Assembly (NCBI GenBank): GCA_004212075.1
Contig: RXIF01000006.1
Coordinates: 172,358-236,357, forward strand
Source: Candidatus Methanoliparum thermophilum
GTDB lineage: Archaea > Halobacteriota > Methanoliparia > Methanoliparales > Methanoliparaceae
Direction: 5' to 3'
Length of the DNA stretch: 64,000 nt
Part shown: in pieces, positions 52,299 to 62,172 of the stretch
Layout: each line of letters opens with the position of its first letter
Position numbering within the stretch: position 1 is the stretch's first letter
Translations under genes and position numbers: made by a program
The notes under the pieces: generated by a model
Told to the model about the DNA's origin: nothing
What the model saw: the letters and a program-made list of their open reading frames with translations, nothing else
Database searches by the model: none

Positions 52299-52751
52299 AT
52301 GAGGACTTCTGTAAAGGACGTTTATGCGTGTGGCGACTGTGCAGAGGTTTATGATTTCGTACATGATGATTTCAGGCTCACACCTTTATGGCCCACTGCT
52401 TATGTTGGAGGAAGAATTGCAGGCTTCAATATGTGTGGCGTTGTGAAGGAGTATAAATGGGGAACAAACATGAGTTCAATGCATTTCTTCGGGCTTCCGG
52501 TCATAACAGCCGGGATTAGTGCTAATGATGAAGGGGATTACGAGATTTTGAAAGTGGTTGACGAGAAGAAGAAGATTTACAAGAAGATAGTACTCAGGGA
52601 TAATCGTATGATTGGCATGATTTTCATGAATAAAATAGACAGAGCGGGGATATTCTTGGGCTTGATGAGGAATGGAACGGATGTATCTTCGTTTAAAGAG
52701 GAGCTACTCAGCGACGATTTCGGGCTTATTAATCTTCCTGAGCGGAAGTGA
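52299..52751 (+). CDS. C-terminal part of the split Fe-S/FAD oxidoreductase
   Basis: 150 residues beginning MRTSVKDVYACGDCAEVYDF, the second FAD motif of the pyridine-nucleotide-disulfide family, then LTPLWPTAYVGGRIAGFNMC and a C-terminal NirB-like domain. In an unbroken gene the preceding codons would read G-I-V-V-D-R, as they do in this frame (52281-52295), but a TGA (52296-52298) stands just before the ATG. So one frameshift plus one in-frame stop separate the halves. Either the sequence has errors, the gene is dying, or two polypeptides are made. Confidence 0.72.
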   Translation: MRTSVKDVYACGDCAEVYDFVHDDFRLTPLWPTAYVGGRIAGFNMCGVVKEYKWGTNMSSMHFFGLPVITAGISANDEGDYEILKVVDEKKKIYKKIVLRDNRMIGMIFMNKIDRAGIFLGLMRNGTDVSSFKEELLSDDFGLINLPERK

Positions 52752-52761
52752 GTGTTGAAAT

Positions 52762-53853
52762 ATGACTAGGATAAAGAGAGAAATTTATGAGAAAGAAATA
52801 AGTGCTTGTTCTCTGTTCGGCGCGATGAACAGAAATAAAGAAAGATTTACAGGTGAAGGTGTTATAAGCGCGATAGCAAACATGCATGTGCGAGGAAACG
52901 GTCTTGGTGGTGGATTCGCAATATACGGGCTTTATCCGAAGTATAAAGACTGTTATGCATTTCATATTATGTTTGAAAGGAGGAATAAAGATGCAAAGAA
53001 GGAGACTGATGCATTCCTAAGCATGAACTTTGATCTGGTCTATGATGAGGAGATACCTCATGGCGATGCTAAAGTTGTGAATCCACCGTTGGTATGGAGG
53101 TATTTTGTGATACCTAAAAAGAGAAGAGAGGAGGAGAATTTTTCTGACGATGATTATGTTGTGCAGAAAGTAATGCACATAAATACGAAAATAGAGGATG
53201 CTTATGTCTTCTCATCAGGTAAAGACATGGGTGTTTTTAAGGGCGTAGGCTATCCTGAGGATGTTGCGGAGTATTTCTTTCTTGATAAGTATAAGGGTTA
53301 TATATGGACTGCTCATGGAAGATTCCCTACGAATACGCAAGGCTGGTGGGGAGGTGCACATCCTTTTTCTATACTCGACTGGACGGTTGTTCACAATGGT
53401 GAGATCTCCTCCTACGGAACAAATCGGCGCTACTTGGAGATGCATGGATATTATTGCACGCTGCATACAGACGCAGAGGTAATGACATATGCAGTGGATC
53501 TATTGATGAGGAGGCAGCATCTTCCAATGAGCCTGGTGGCTAGAATTTTTGCACCACCTTTTTGGGAATTGATCGATCGCATGGATGAGAATGAGAGGAA
53601 ATTATTAACCGAATTAAGGATGGTCTATGCTCCTATGCTCATAAACGGACCTTTTGCTGTGATAATTGCTCATCATGATGAGATGATAGGTTTAACAGAC
53701 AGAATACGATTGAGACCGCTTATTGCTGGCGTTAGAGGAGAAATGTTTTATCTGTCTTTAGAGGAGGCGGCGATAAGGCTATTGTCACAAAAATTAGACA
53801 AAGTATGGACACCAAATGGTGGAGAGCCTGTTATAGTGAGGATAAACAGATGA
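52762..53853 (+). CDS. Split glutamate synthase: class II glutamine amidotransferase subunit
   Basis: 363 residues. The Ntn-type amidotransferase domain releases ammonia from glutamine. Cys of ACSLFGAMNRNKE (about residue 16) would be the nucleophile after removal of the short propeptide; AHGRFPTNTQGWWGGAHPFS and VVHNGEISSYGTNRRYLEMH, then LHTDAEVMTYAVDLL are the other active-site blocks. This corresponds to the N-terminal domain of bacterial GltB and to GlxB-type proteins. It overlaps the next gene by four bases. Confidence 0.88.
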   Translation: MTRIKREIYEKEISACSLFGAMNRNKERFTGEGVISAIANMHVRGNGLGGGFAIYGLYPKYKDCYAFHIMFERRNKDAKKETDAFLSMNFDLVYDEEIPHGDAKVVNPPLVWRYFVIPKKRREEENFSDDDYVVQKVMHINTKIEDAYVFSSGKDMGVFKGVGYPEDVAEYFFLDKYKGYIWTAHGRFPTNTQGWWGGAHPFSILDWTVVHNGEISSYGTNRRYLEMHGYYCTLHTDAEVMTYAVDLLMRRQHLPMSLVARIFAPPFWELIDRMDENERKLLTELRMVYAPMLINGPFAVIIAHHDEMIGLTDRIRLRPLIAGVRGEMFYLSLEEAAIRLLSQKLDKVWTPNGGEPVIVRINR

Positions 53854-55349
53854 AGTCATACCTTTTGCCTGAATTCATCATTGAAAGGAATGAGGAAAGA
53901 TGCATTCGGTGTAGAGTTTGTGAAAGACAATGCGCTTTCGGTGTACATTACTATGATGAAGAGCTTGACAAGATGTTTTCAGATGAAGAGAAATGTGTAA
54001 GCTGTCAAAGATGCGTTGTTTTCTGTCCCACGAATGCTCTTGTCGTCCGCCCCAATCCCTCTCAATATAAGCTAAATTATAGCTGGAATAGAGAGAAGAT
54101 AAGTGACTTGATAAAGCAAGCAGAAACAGGCGGCGTTATACTCACTGGGAGCGGTAACGATAAGCCTTATCGCATCTACTTCGATCATCTAGTATTGAAT
54201 GCCTCACAGGTTACGAATCCTTCTATTGACCCATTAAGGGAACCTATGGAGCTAAGGACATTTTTAGGCTGTAAACCTGATGCTTTGGCTTTAAAGATAA
54301 ATTCAGAGACGGAATTTATACCAAATGTAATGATAGAGACGCCAATTATTTTCTCAGCGCTTTCTTATGGTGCGATAAGCTATCAAGCATTTAATTCGCT
54401 GGCAATTGCTGCATCTAAGTATGGAACGCTTTTTAATACTGGAGAAGGAGGTCTACCAAAGGAGCTGCGTAAAAAATATGGGAGGAATGCAATTGTGCAG
54501 TGTGCATCTGGGAGATTTGGTGTTGACCCCGAATATTTAAACTGTGCAGCTGTAGTTGAGATAAAAATAGGGCAAGGGGCTAAGCCTGGCATAGGAGGGC
54601 ACCTTCCCGGCGAGAAAGTTTCTTATTCTATTGCTGCAACAAGGATGATCCCAGAAGGCACGGATGCTATTTCGCCAGCACCACAGCATGATATTTATTC
54701 GATAGAAGACCTTTCAACACTTATCTATACGCTTAAAGAGGCAACGAACTACGAGAAGCCTATCAGTGTGAAGATTGCTGCGGTTCACAATTCTGCAGCA
54801 ATAGCCTCTGGAATGGTTCGTGCAGGCGCGGATATAATAGCTTTGGATGGCTTAAGAGGTGGTACAGGCGCAGCTCCGAAGATAATAAGGGATAATGTTG
54901 GCATACCAATAGAGCTTGCCATTGCATCTGTTGACAAGAGGCTTCGAGAAGAAGGGATAAGAAATAGATGCTCTATCTTAGCTGCTGGAGGTATAAGATG
55001 CAGTGCAGATGTGGTCAAGGCAATTGCTCTTGGTGCAGATGCCGTTTATATTGGGACTGCTGCTCTTGTTGCTATGGGCTGCACACTCTGCCAGAAGTGC
55101 TATACTGGAAAATGCAATTGGGGAATATGTACGCAAGACCCATACCTTGCGAAGCGAATAAATCCTGAAATTGCATCCCGTCGCCTTCTCAATTTGTTGA
55201 GGGCTTGGAGCTTGGAGATAAAGGAGATGATTGGTGGCATGGGAATAAATGCAATTGAAAGCTTAAGAGGTAACAGAGACCATTTAAGAGGAGTTGGACT
55301 ACATGAGTGGGAGCTTGATGTTTTGGGTGTAAAAGGTGCGGGGGAGTAA
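53850..55349 (+). CDS. Split glutamate synthase: FMN and ferredoxin-type central subunit
   Basis: About 499 residues. An N-terminal double-cluster ferredoxin (CIRCRVCERQCAFGV, CVSCQRCVVFCP) is joined to the FMN-binding glutamate synthase barrel: SALSYGAISYQAFNSLAIAA, NTGEGG, GQGAKPGIGGHLPGEKVS, SPAPQHDIYSIEDL, ALDGLRGGTGAAP and GADAVYIGTAALVAMGC. The terminal Cys-rich CTLCQKCYTGKCNWGICTQD binds the 3Fe-4S cluster. Start ATG 53850 overlaps the upstream stop (ATGA). It makes glutamate from 2-oxoglutarate and ammonia, with reduced ferredoxin or the neighbouring oxidoreductase as donor. Confidence 0.9.
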   Translation: MKSYLLPEFIIERNEERCIRCRVCERQCAFGVHYYDEELDKMFSDEEKCVSCQRCVVFCPTNALVVRPNPSQYKLNYSWNREKISDLIKQAETGGVILTGSGNDKPYRIYFDHLVLNASQVTNPSIDPLREPMELRTFLGCKPDALALKINSETEFIPNVMIETPIIFSALSYGAISYQAFNSLAIAASKYGTLFNTGEGGLPKELRKKYGRNAIVQCASGRFGVDPEYLNCAAVVEIKIGQGAKPGIGGHLPGEKVSYSIAATRMIPEGTDAISPAPQHDIYSIEDLSTLIYTLKEATNYEKPISVKIAAVHNSAAIASGMVRAGADIIALDGLRGGTGAAPKIIRDNVGIPIELAIASVDKRLREEGIRNRCSILAAGGIRCSADVVKAIALGADAVYIGTAALVAMGCTLCQKCYTGKCNWGICTQDPYLAKRINPEIASRRLLNLLRAWSLEIKEMIGGMGINAIESLRGNRDHLRGVGLHEWELDVLGVKGAGE

Positions 55350-55353
55350 CGAA

Positions 55354-56094
55354 ATGGAAATAGACGCATCTAAACTGACGCAAAAGGAACTGAATGATGC
55401 CATAATGGATTGTATGCATAGTGGAGTGAAGAAAATTATACTGCGAAATGTTTATGGTCAGAGGTATATAGGGACTAGGCTTTATTCTCCAAATAATAAG
55501 GTAGAAATAGAGATCTTTGGCACTCCTGGAAACAATTTAGGAGCTTTCCTCGATGGACATCGAATAATAGTGCATGGTAATGCGCAGGACGGCGTTGGTA
55601 ACACTATGGACGATGGAGTAATAATAGTTGATGGAAGAGCTGGCGACGTGGTTGCGATGTCAATGCGTGGTGGAAAGATTTTCATTCGTGATAGCGTGGG
55701 ATACAGGGCAGCACTGCACATGAAGGAGTATTTGAGCAAGAGACCTGTTCTTGTTATAGGTGGTACAGTGCAGGACTTTTTCGGGGAATACATGGCTGGA
55801 GGCATTGTTATTCTTCTCAGGCTAAATCTTGGGAATACATTACACGAAGCAAACTTCATTGGCACCGGGATGCACGGTGGTGTGATTTATATAAGGGGAG
55901 AGGTAGAGAGGCATCATTTGGGGAAGGAAGTAGGAGTATCAAAGTTAGATGAGAAAGACGAAGATATTTTAAAGAGGTATGTAGGTGAATTTGCCCATTA
56001 TTTTGGCATGGATAAAAAAGATATTATAAAGGAGGATTTCACGAAGCTGTTGCCGGTTTTGAAGAGACCTTACGGAAGAATCTATACGTATTGA
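55354..56094 (+). CDS. Split glutamate synthase: GXGXG (GltB C-terminal) subunit
   Basis: About 246 residues forming the right-handed beta-helix domain found at the C-terminus of bacterial GltB and in formylmethanofuran dehydrogenase subunit C. Repeats of the G-x-x-x-G-x-G type are visible: FGTPGNNLGAFLDGHRIIVH, GNAQDGVGNTMDDGVIIVDG and MHGGVIYIRGEVERHHLGKE. ATG 55354 begins four bases after the previous stop. With the two upstream genes it completes a three-subunit glutamate synthase. Confidence 0.85.
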   Translation: MEIDASKLTQKELNDAIMDCMHSGVKKIILRNVYGQRYIGTRLYSPNNKVEIEIFGTPGNNLGAFLDGHRIIVHGNAQDGVGNTMDDGVIIVDGRAGDVVAMSMRGGKIFIRDSVGYRAALHMKEYLSKRPVLVIGGTVQDFFGEYMAGGIVILLRLNLGNTLHEANFIGTGMHGGVIYIRGEVERHHLGKEVGVSKLDEKDEDILKRYVGEFAHYFGMDKKDIIKEDFTKLLPVLKRPYGRIYTY

Positions 56095-56166
56095 CACTAC
56101 CAAAATATCTTAAAAAGATATATATACAACATATGGTTACAAAAGTCATAAAATTTGGTGACTCGA

Positions 56167-57750
56167 ATGATTGAAAACTATATAAACAGAAAATCTACAA
56201 ACGATACAAGAACTAGATTAAAGGACGTATCTTCTTTTAGTGGAATGTGCCCATTATGTACGGAAGATTGTAATGTTTTATGCGAGATCGGGAAATCCTC
56301 TTTTAGAGGGAGAGAAGTGTTATATCCTAGCCCAGAATATTTTGGTAAAAGTACTTCTGCATCAAATAAAAACTACCCTGTCGATTGGAGCGATATTCAG
56401 ATAATGACTGATATATCAGGAGCAAAAGGTATAGAGGAAGATATAGAAAGGATAATATTTCCAAATGTAGATATAACCACAAAATTTGGCGGTGTTCCGT
56501 TAAATATTCCTATGATTATTGCCGGAATGGGATCAACAGCTGTTGCTCAAAGAAATTGGGATGGTCTTGCAAACGGTGCTGCAATAAGCGGGACTATCCT
56601 AACTATCGGTGAGAACGTATGTGGAATGGATCCAAAAACGAGGTTTGCAAATGGAAAAGTAGAGTATTCTGAGGATTTAACATATCGTGTAGAGACATTT
56701 AGAAGGTTATGGGATGGAAAGACGGGAGATGTTGTTGTTCAGACTAATGTAGAGGATGAAAGGTTCGGAGTCGATGATTATGCACTCTCCAAACTTGAGG
56801 TCAATATCATAGAGAAGAAATGGGGGCAGGGAGCCAAGGCTATAGGTGGAGAGGTGAGAATAAACGATCTTGATAAGGCAAAGATGCTTAAAAAGAGAGG
56901 GTATATAATAATACCAGATCCTGAAGATGTTAATATTCAAAAATTGTTTAAAAATGGTGTTTTTAGGAGTTTTGAGCGCCATAGCAGGGTAGGATTACCA
57001 AAACTGAACGATTTTGTAGAGAATGTAGAAAAAGTTAGAGAAAAAGGTGCAAAGAAGGTTTTTATGAAAACTGGTGGTTATAGGCCGTCAATCGTTGCTT
57101 TTACATTAAGATGTGCATCAGATGCAAAGATAGATGCTATAACCTTCGATGGTGCTGGTGGTGGGACAGGTATGAGTCCGATACCGATGATGCAAGAATG
57201 TTCTACGCCTACCGTATGGTTGGAGGCACAAGTTCTTGAATGTCTCAATATATTGAGAAGACACGGCAGGCATATACCGGATGTTGCAATGGCAGGGGGG
57301 TTTACAGATGAGACACAGATCTTTAAGTCTATAGCAATGAGCAATTTTTCAGATAGACCTTACATAAAGACGGTTGCGATGGCACGAGCTCCTTTAACGG
57401 CGGTTATGAGGACAAAACACTTCGTCGAGATGGCTAAGAAAGAAAAGCTATCGAAAAGTTTTATAGAAAGTTATGGAGACAGTCCTGAAAAATTTTTGAT
57501 CTGCAACGATGAGATCAACCATAGATATGGTGATAAAGTGCCATACGAAGCGATCGGTCTATATACATATCTCATGGATAAGATAGGAGTAGGACTTAGA
57601 CAACTCATGGCAGGGTCCAGAAAATTCAGATTGAATGAACTGGACAGGAACGATATAGCATCTCTAACAGATAAAGCATCGAAGGTTACAAATATACCAC
57701 TTTTAGAAGACCTTGATAAAGATAAAATGGAGAACATACTCCTTGATTAG
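56167..57750 (+). CDS. FMN-binding glutamate synthase-like protein, second copy
   Basis: About 527 residues. N-terminal Cys motif GMCPLCTEDCNVLCEIG is unlike the ferredoxin of the gene at 53850. The barrel has MIIAGMGSTAVAQRNWDGLA, GQGAKAIGGEVRI, ITFDGAGGGTGMSPIPM and VAMAGGFTDETQIFKSIAMS. This archaeal subfamily is related to the GltB synthase domain but its reaction is not established. TTG/GTG codons lie upstream in frame; ATG 56167 and a TATA-like ATATATATAC near 56119 suggest separate transcription from the glt genes. Confidence 0.78.
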   Translation: MIENYINRKSTNDTRTRLKDVSSFSGMCPLCTEDCNVLCEIGKSSFRGREVLYPSPEYFGKSTSASNKNYPVDWSDIQIMTDISGAKGIEEDIERIIFPNVDITTKFGGVPLNIPMIIAGMGSTAVAQRNWDGLANGAAISGTILTIGENVCGMDPKTRFANGKVEYSEDLTYRVETFRRLWDGKTGDVVVQTNVEDERFGVDDYALSKLEVNIIEKKWGQGAKAIGGEVRINDLDKAKMLKKRGYIIIPDPEDVNIQKLFKNGVFRSFERHSRVGLPKLNDFVENVEKVREKGAKKVFMKTGGYRPSIVAFTLRCASDAKIDAITFDGAGGGTGMSPIPMMQECSTPTVWLEAQVLECLNILRRHGRHIPDVAMAGGFTDETQIFKSIAMSNFSDRPYIKTVAMARAPLTAVMRTKHFVEMAKKEKLSKSFIESYGDSPEKFLICNDEINHRYGDKVPYEAIGLYTYLMDKIGVGLRQLMAGSRKFRLNELDRNDIASLTDKASKVTNIPLLEDLDKDKMENILLD

Positions 57751-57851
57751 AAGATAAATACCAATACCTTCTTTACTTTTATTTGCCAGTTTCATCAAAA
57801 ACTATATATAGAAATTGATACTAAAAATGTTAGATATAGTAAGAATCTAAT

Positions 57852-57923
57852 GCGCTGGTAGTGTAGTGGTTATCACTGGAGCTTGCCAAGCTCCAAACCC
57901 GGGTTCAATTCCCGGTCAGCGCA
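57852..57923 (+). tRNA. tRNA-Gly (anticodon GCC)
   Basis: A 72-base cloverleaf: acceptor GCGCTGG with TCAGCGC, anticodon stem GGAGC/GCTCC with loop TTGCCAA (GCC at 57885-57887), T arm CCGGG-TTCAATT-CCCGG, discriminator A. CCA is not encoded. Two TATA-like AACTATATATAG and TTAGATATAG sequences lie 20-60 bases upstream. Confidence 0.95.
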
Positions 57924-58018
57924 TTCTTGTCTTTATTAATTATTTTTATGTTTTTATCATTTAAAGTGTTAACATGGTGATAGATATAATAAATCTTTTA
58001 TTATTAAAAAAAGAGTAA

Positions 58019-58564
58019 ATGCCAGAAGTTAGAATGAATCCAAATAGAATAACCATTGCAGTAGATGATCAAACGATAGATATCTTAAAATATATGATCC
58101 AAGAGACGAATGCATCTCAAAGCGAACTTATACGGAGAGCCATCCGATTTTATCATGAATACAGTAATTTATTAAAAGATAAAGAGAAGATTGAGAACCA
58201 GATAGAGATGATGTCAAGTAACGAGCATATAATACTTGACGTGGACCATTGGATCTTGTTTCTCAAATTTATAGAAGATCATCCTAATAAAGAGGAGTTT
58301 TGGAATAAACATGAGAAGATAGCATTATCTCATGCAGAACAGCTGTCTTATAAAATAAAAACAGCAAAAGATCTTCTTAAAAGATTGGAATCATGCGGAT
58401 TTTTTAAATTAGTAGAAAATTCTAACAAGGAATTTACATTAGTTCTATTCTCCGAATTATCAAAAAAATTTATTAAAACGTTTATAGAAATATTTTTAAG
58501 TTATATTGGGTTAAAGATAGAGATAAAAGAGGATATTGAAAAGTTAAGAGTTAAGATAAAGTAG
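58019..58564 (+). CDS. Ribbon-helix-helix (CopG-type) transcription regulator
   Basis: A 181-residue protein. Residues 10-45, RITIAVDDQTIDILKYMIQE followed by ASQSELIRRAIRFYHEY, form a ribbon-helix-helix DNA-binding domain. The C-terminal 120 residues are helical, with FVKL-type strands, and may sense a ligand or drive oligomer formation. Such long RHH proteins are common euryarchaeal regulators with unknown effectors. Start ATG 58019 follows a run of A and no clear ribosome-binding site. Followed by pelota after 48 bases, with a promoter between. Confidence 0.75.
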   Translation: MPEVRMNPNRITIAVDDQTIDILKYMIQETNASQSELIRRAIRFYHEYSNLLKDKEKIENQIEMMSSNEHIILDVDHWILFLKFIEDHPNKEEFWNKHEKIALSHAEQLSYKIKTAKDLLKRLESCGFFKLVENSNKEFTLVLFSELSKKFIKTFIEIFLSYIGLKIEIKEDIEKLRVKIK

Positions 58565-58612
58565 GCATAGATGATTCTTAAAATTATATAAACGATCTTA
58601 CGAGACGGATCA

Positions 58613-59662
58613 ATGAAGATAGAAAAAAAGGTGTTAAAGAATAATAATGGCGAGATAAAACTTGTACCTCAGAATTTGGATGATATATGGCATCTAAAAC
58701 ATATAATAGATAGAAATGATCTGGTATCTTCTTATACATGGAGGGATATAAGCAATTCGACGGATAAGATAAGACCTGATAAACAAGAGAAAAAGAAAAT
58801 CTGGTTGGGAATAGAGGTAGAAGAGACAGAATTTCATAAATTTTCAAATAGATTAAGGGTAACCGGAAAAATACGTGTAGGAACAGATTTAGCCCAGTAT
58901 CATACACTAAATATAGAGCCAGGAATCGAGGTAAGTATCTTTAAAGATGAATGGAAGAAGGATCAACTGGAACGAATAGATGATGCGGTGAGAGCATCCA
59001 ACCAACCAAAAGTTATAATAATTACTATTGAAGAAGGAGAAGCTTCTGTTGGAATTCTTCGACAGTATGGAATAGACGAGTCTTTTAATATCTCGTTATC
59101 ATCTGGAAAATCTGGCGGAGAAAGTAAAAGAGCAGAATTTTTTACAGATTTATTAAAACAGATCATAAACCTTTTTAATGATTGGACAAAGATAGTTATA
59201 GCAGGACCAGGTTTTACAAAGAACGATCTTTATCAGTTTATAAAAGAAAGATATCCACAGTTTGTAGATTCGATTACATTGGAAAATACATCATCTATAG
59301 GAATTTCAGGATTTCAAGAAGTTTTGAGACGTGGTGCTATCGAGAAGATAATTAATGAAAACAGGTTGTCCAAAGAGACAAGGTATATAGATATCTTGTT
59401 GAAAGAGATAGCAACGGATGGATTGGCCACGTATGGTATGAACGATGTTAAAAAAGCCAACGAGTTTGGAGCGATCGATACCTTGCTGATCTTAGATGAA
59501 TTTTTGAGAGAAGAAAGAGGATCAAATGATATAGATTCTTTTTTAAAAGAGGTGGAGGAGAAAGGAGGCAAGTTAATCATATTCAGTTCTGATTTTGAAC
59601 CAGGAAAAAAATTGGCAGGTTTAGGCGGAATTGCAGCAATTTTGAGGTATAAAATTACCTAA
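58613..59662 (+). CDS. pelA: mRNA surveillance protein Pelota
   Basis: A 349-residue eRF1 paralogue that rescues stalled ribosomes with aEF1A and ABCE1. The Sm-like N-terminal domain carries IKLVPQNLDDIWHLKHIIDR and a GIEVEETEFHKFSNRLRVTG core. The central domain has no GGQ, as expected, but has KVIIITIEEGEASVGILRQYG and KIVIAGPGFTKNDLY. The C-terminal domain has ALDTLLILDE-like FGAIDTLLILDEFLRE and GGIAAILRYKI. A TATA-like ATTATATAAAC lies near 58582. It converges with the CoA-ligase gene, overlapping by four bases. Confidence 0.94.
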   Translation: MKIEKKVLKNNNGEIKLVPQNLDDIWHLKHIIDRNDLVSSYTWRDISNSTDKIRPDKQEKKKIWLGIEVEETEFHKFSNRLRVTGKIRVGTDLAQYHTLNIEPGIEVSIFKDEWKKDQLERIDDAVRASNQPKVIIITIEEGEASVGILRQYGIDESFNISLSSGKSGGESKRAEFFTDLLKQIINLFNDWTKIVIAGPGFTKNDLYQFIKERYPQFVDSITLENTSSIGISGFQEVLRRGAIEKIINENRLSKETRYIDILLKEIATDGLATYGMNDVKKANEFGAIDTLLILDEFLREERGSNDIDSFLKEVEEKGGKLIIFSSDFEPGKKLAGLGGIAAILRYKIT

Positions 59663-61128
59663 TATTTATCGTTTAGACGGTCCAGATACTCTTTATATCC
59701 CACCATACTAGATAAGATATGTGCAGCATCCATCGGAGAACTATAAAATGGTATGCCATTCTCTTCAAGGTACTTAACGCTTTTAGACTCCAAGCTTCTG
59801 GATATATCAATAGCAACCAATGGTTTATTGTACTCTTTCAATCTGACAAAATTTTTAACAAGCTCTGTCTCTGTATCCTTCATAAAATCGACAAGCCCCT
59901 CTGCATAATATCTTGTCTCCTCATTCCTTTCAAGAACTGATCTGAATAATGATGTAAACAACGGAATCATACATATAACCGCATCTATATTATCATCGGT
60001 GAGTACAAGTTTATTCACTTCTATAAAGAGATCCCAGCTACCATAAATACCTGCAGCAGTCATATCGACAGGATTCTGTCTACTCCAGAATGGAGGTAAC
60101 AACTCGTTAAGCAAATCTATCGTTTTTTTAGAAAGATTAGGTATTTTTAACCCCTCTTTTGCGCATGAATCCGCCGCTAAAACTCCAATACCTCCCCATG
60201 CGCTAACTATACCTATATTTCTGCCTTTTGGTAATGGTAACATATAGAATCCTTTTGCCAGGTTAATTAAATCGTTCATGTCTATGGCAGATATTATTCC
60301 TGTCTGTTTTGATAAAGCGGCATAAATTGATGAGGAGCCAGCTATAGATCCTGTATGGGACCTTGCAGCCTTCGCGCCCTCTTCTGTAATACCTCCTTTT
60401 ATTACTATAAACGGTTTCTTCTCACATGCCTTTTTTGCTATCTTTAAAAATCTCTTACCGTCTCTAAGCCCTTCTATAAATGCCAATATTATCCTTGTAT
60501 CCTTATCTTCTGTAAGATACTCGATCAAATCTTCTGTATGTATATCTGCCTCGTTTCCACTGCTTACAAATTTGCTAAATCCCATCCCTTCAACAGATCC
60601 AGTAGCCATTGTAAGCGATCCTATCGTTCCACTTTGAGAGACTATCGATACATTTCCCTCTTTAGGAACTAGCATGTTCATTAATGCATGTAAATGAACT
60701 TTAGAGTTCGAAATACCCATACAATTCGGTCCTATTATCCGCATTCCACCATGTCTTGCGATCTTTACGATCTCTTCCTCCCTTTTTCTTCCCTCTTCTC
60801 CTGATTCTGAAAAACCTGCAGATATTATAACTCCAAACTTTACTCCCTTCTCGATACATTCCTCTATAACATTTTTAACACCAAGGGCAGGAATGCATAT
60901 TATCGCTAAATCTACTCTATATGGAACATCCTTGATCGTCTTGTAAGATCTTAAGCCGAATATCTCTTCCTCTTTATTATTTACAGGATAGAGACGATCG
61001 GTGTTGAACCCACCGATAAGAGTACTGAGCATCATCATCCCGCCTACTTTCCCAGGATTGTTTGACGCACCGATTATTGCCACCCCTTCGGGATTAAAAA
61101 GAGGATCGAAGATATTATGTTTAGACAT
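59659..61128 (-). CDS. ADP-forming acyl-CoA synthetase alpha-like (CoA-binding) protein
   Basis: About 489 residues. The CoA-binding Rossmann domain opens [20 protein letters not shown]; the ligase part has [18 protein letters not shown] and the phosphohistidine segment [16 protein letters not shown], with [18 protein letters not shown]. It corresponds to the alpha subunit of acetate:CoA ligase (ADP-forming), which makes ATP from acyl-CoA in archaea. No ATP-grasp beta part is fused or adjacent, so its partner must be elsewhere. An upstream ATG at 61155 lies inside asd; I prefer 61128, which overlaps asd by eight bases. Confidence 0.8.
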   Translation of the reverse strand: MSKHNIFDPLFNPEGVAIIGASNNPGKVGGMMMLSTLIGGFNTDRLYPVNNKEEEIFGLRSYKTIKDVPYRVDLAIICIPALGVKNVIEECIEKGVKFGVIISAGFSESGEEGRKREEEIVKIARHGGMRIIGPNCMGISNSKVHLHALMNMLVPKEGNVSIVSQSGTIGSLTMATGSVEGMGFSKFVSSGNEADIHTEDLIEYLTEDKDTRIILAFIEGLRDGKRFLKIAKKACEKKPFIVIKGGITEEGAKAARSHTGSIAGSSSIYAALSKQTGIISAIDMNDLINLAKGFYMLPLPKGRNIGIVSAWGGIGVLAADSCAKEGLKIPNLSKKTIDLLNELLPPFWSRQNPVDMTAAGIYGSWDLFIEVNKLVLTDDNIDAVICMIPLFTSLFRSVLERNEETRYYAEGLVDFMKDTETELVKNFVRLKEYNKPLVAIDISRSLESKSVKYLEENGIPFYSSPMDAAHILSSMVGYKEYLDRLNDKY

Positions 61129-62158
61129 ATCCTTCTCTGACCAATAACTCTCCATTTAAGATCGAAGCTCCTGCAGCACCTCTTATTGTATTATGAGATA
61201 GAGCTATGTACTTTATTCCGTCAAAATCGTTTCGTACTCTTCCCACAGATACCGTCATACCTCTTCCTATATTTCTATCCAACCTTGCTTGAGGTCTATC
61301 TTCCCTATCATGTAAGAAAATTACTTTTTTAGGTTCTGACGGTAAATCTTTTAATTGTGGATCAAACGTTAAAAAAGCCTTTTTTACATCTTCAGCATCT
61401 ATCTTTTGATCTGTTTTAACCCAAATGGATTCGGTATGCCCATCTATAACACATACTCTATGACAACTTGCACTAACCTTTATCGTAGCAGGTTTTATTC
61501 CGTCATTATCTATGGTACCAAGCAATTTGAGCGTTTCAGTCTCCATTTTTTCCTCCTCGTTCTTTATATATGGTATTACGTTATCCAATATGTCCATCGA
61601 AGATACTCCATCGAACCCCGCACCAGATACCGCTTGCATCGTTGCTACCCTTACTTCTTTCATACAAAACTTCATTAACGGCTTAAGAGTAACGACCAAT
61701 CCGATAACAGAACAGTTCGGGTTTGTTATTATAAACCCTTCCCATCCTCTTTTTTCTTTTTGTAAATCTATCAAGTATAGATGCTCTTTGTTTACTTCTG
61801 GGATAATCAATGGGATATCCTTCTCCATCCTATTAGCACTGGCATTACTGGATACGGCAATACCTTCTTTTGCAAAATTAGTCTCTATCTCTCCAGCTAC
61901 ATCTGCGGGTAATGCCGAAAATACGAGATCTGCATCGATCTTCTTAGGATCCATTGGCAAGATCTCGTACTCTCCAATCTCTTCAGGTAACTGTGTATCC
62001 AATCTCCATTTTTTTGTATCTTTATACTTTTTACCAACGTTACGTTCCGATGCTGCCAGGCCGGTAATCTCAAACCACGGATGTTTGTCTAATAATTGGA
62101 TAAACCTCTGTCCAACAGCACCGGTTGCTCCCAATATAGCGACTTTCTTCTTATCCAT
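61121..62158 (-). CDS. asd: Aspartate-semialdehyde dehydrogenase
   Basis: A 345-residue enzyme reducing aspartyl phosphate, on the branch to lysine, threonine and methionine. NADP motif [18 protein letters not shown], catalytic Cys in [11 protein letters not shown] (about residue 152) and [13 protein letters not shown], with the active-site His segment [17 protein letters not shown]. Length and motifs match the archaeal/fungal type. Overlap with the downstream gene suggests one transcript. Confidence 0.93.
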   Translation of the reverse strand: MDKKKVAILGATGAVGQRFIQLLDKHPWFEITGLAASERNVGKKYKDTKKWRLDTQLPEEIGEYEILPMDPKKIDADLVFSALPADVAGEIETNFAKEGIAVSSNASANRMEKDIPLIIPEVNKEHLYLIDLQKEKRGWEGFIITNPNCSVIGLVVTLKPLMKFCMKEVRVATMQAVSGAGFDGVSSMDILDNVIPYIKNEEEKMETETLKLLGTIDNDGIKPATIKVSASCHRVCVIDGHTESIWVKTDQKIDAEDVKKAFLTFDPQLKDLPSEPKKVIFLHDREDRPQARLDRNIGRGMTVSVGRVRNDFDGIKYIALSHNTIRGAAGASILNGELLVREGYV

Positions 62159-62172
62159 AATTTTTATCCTGT

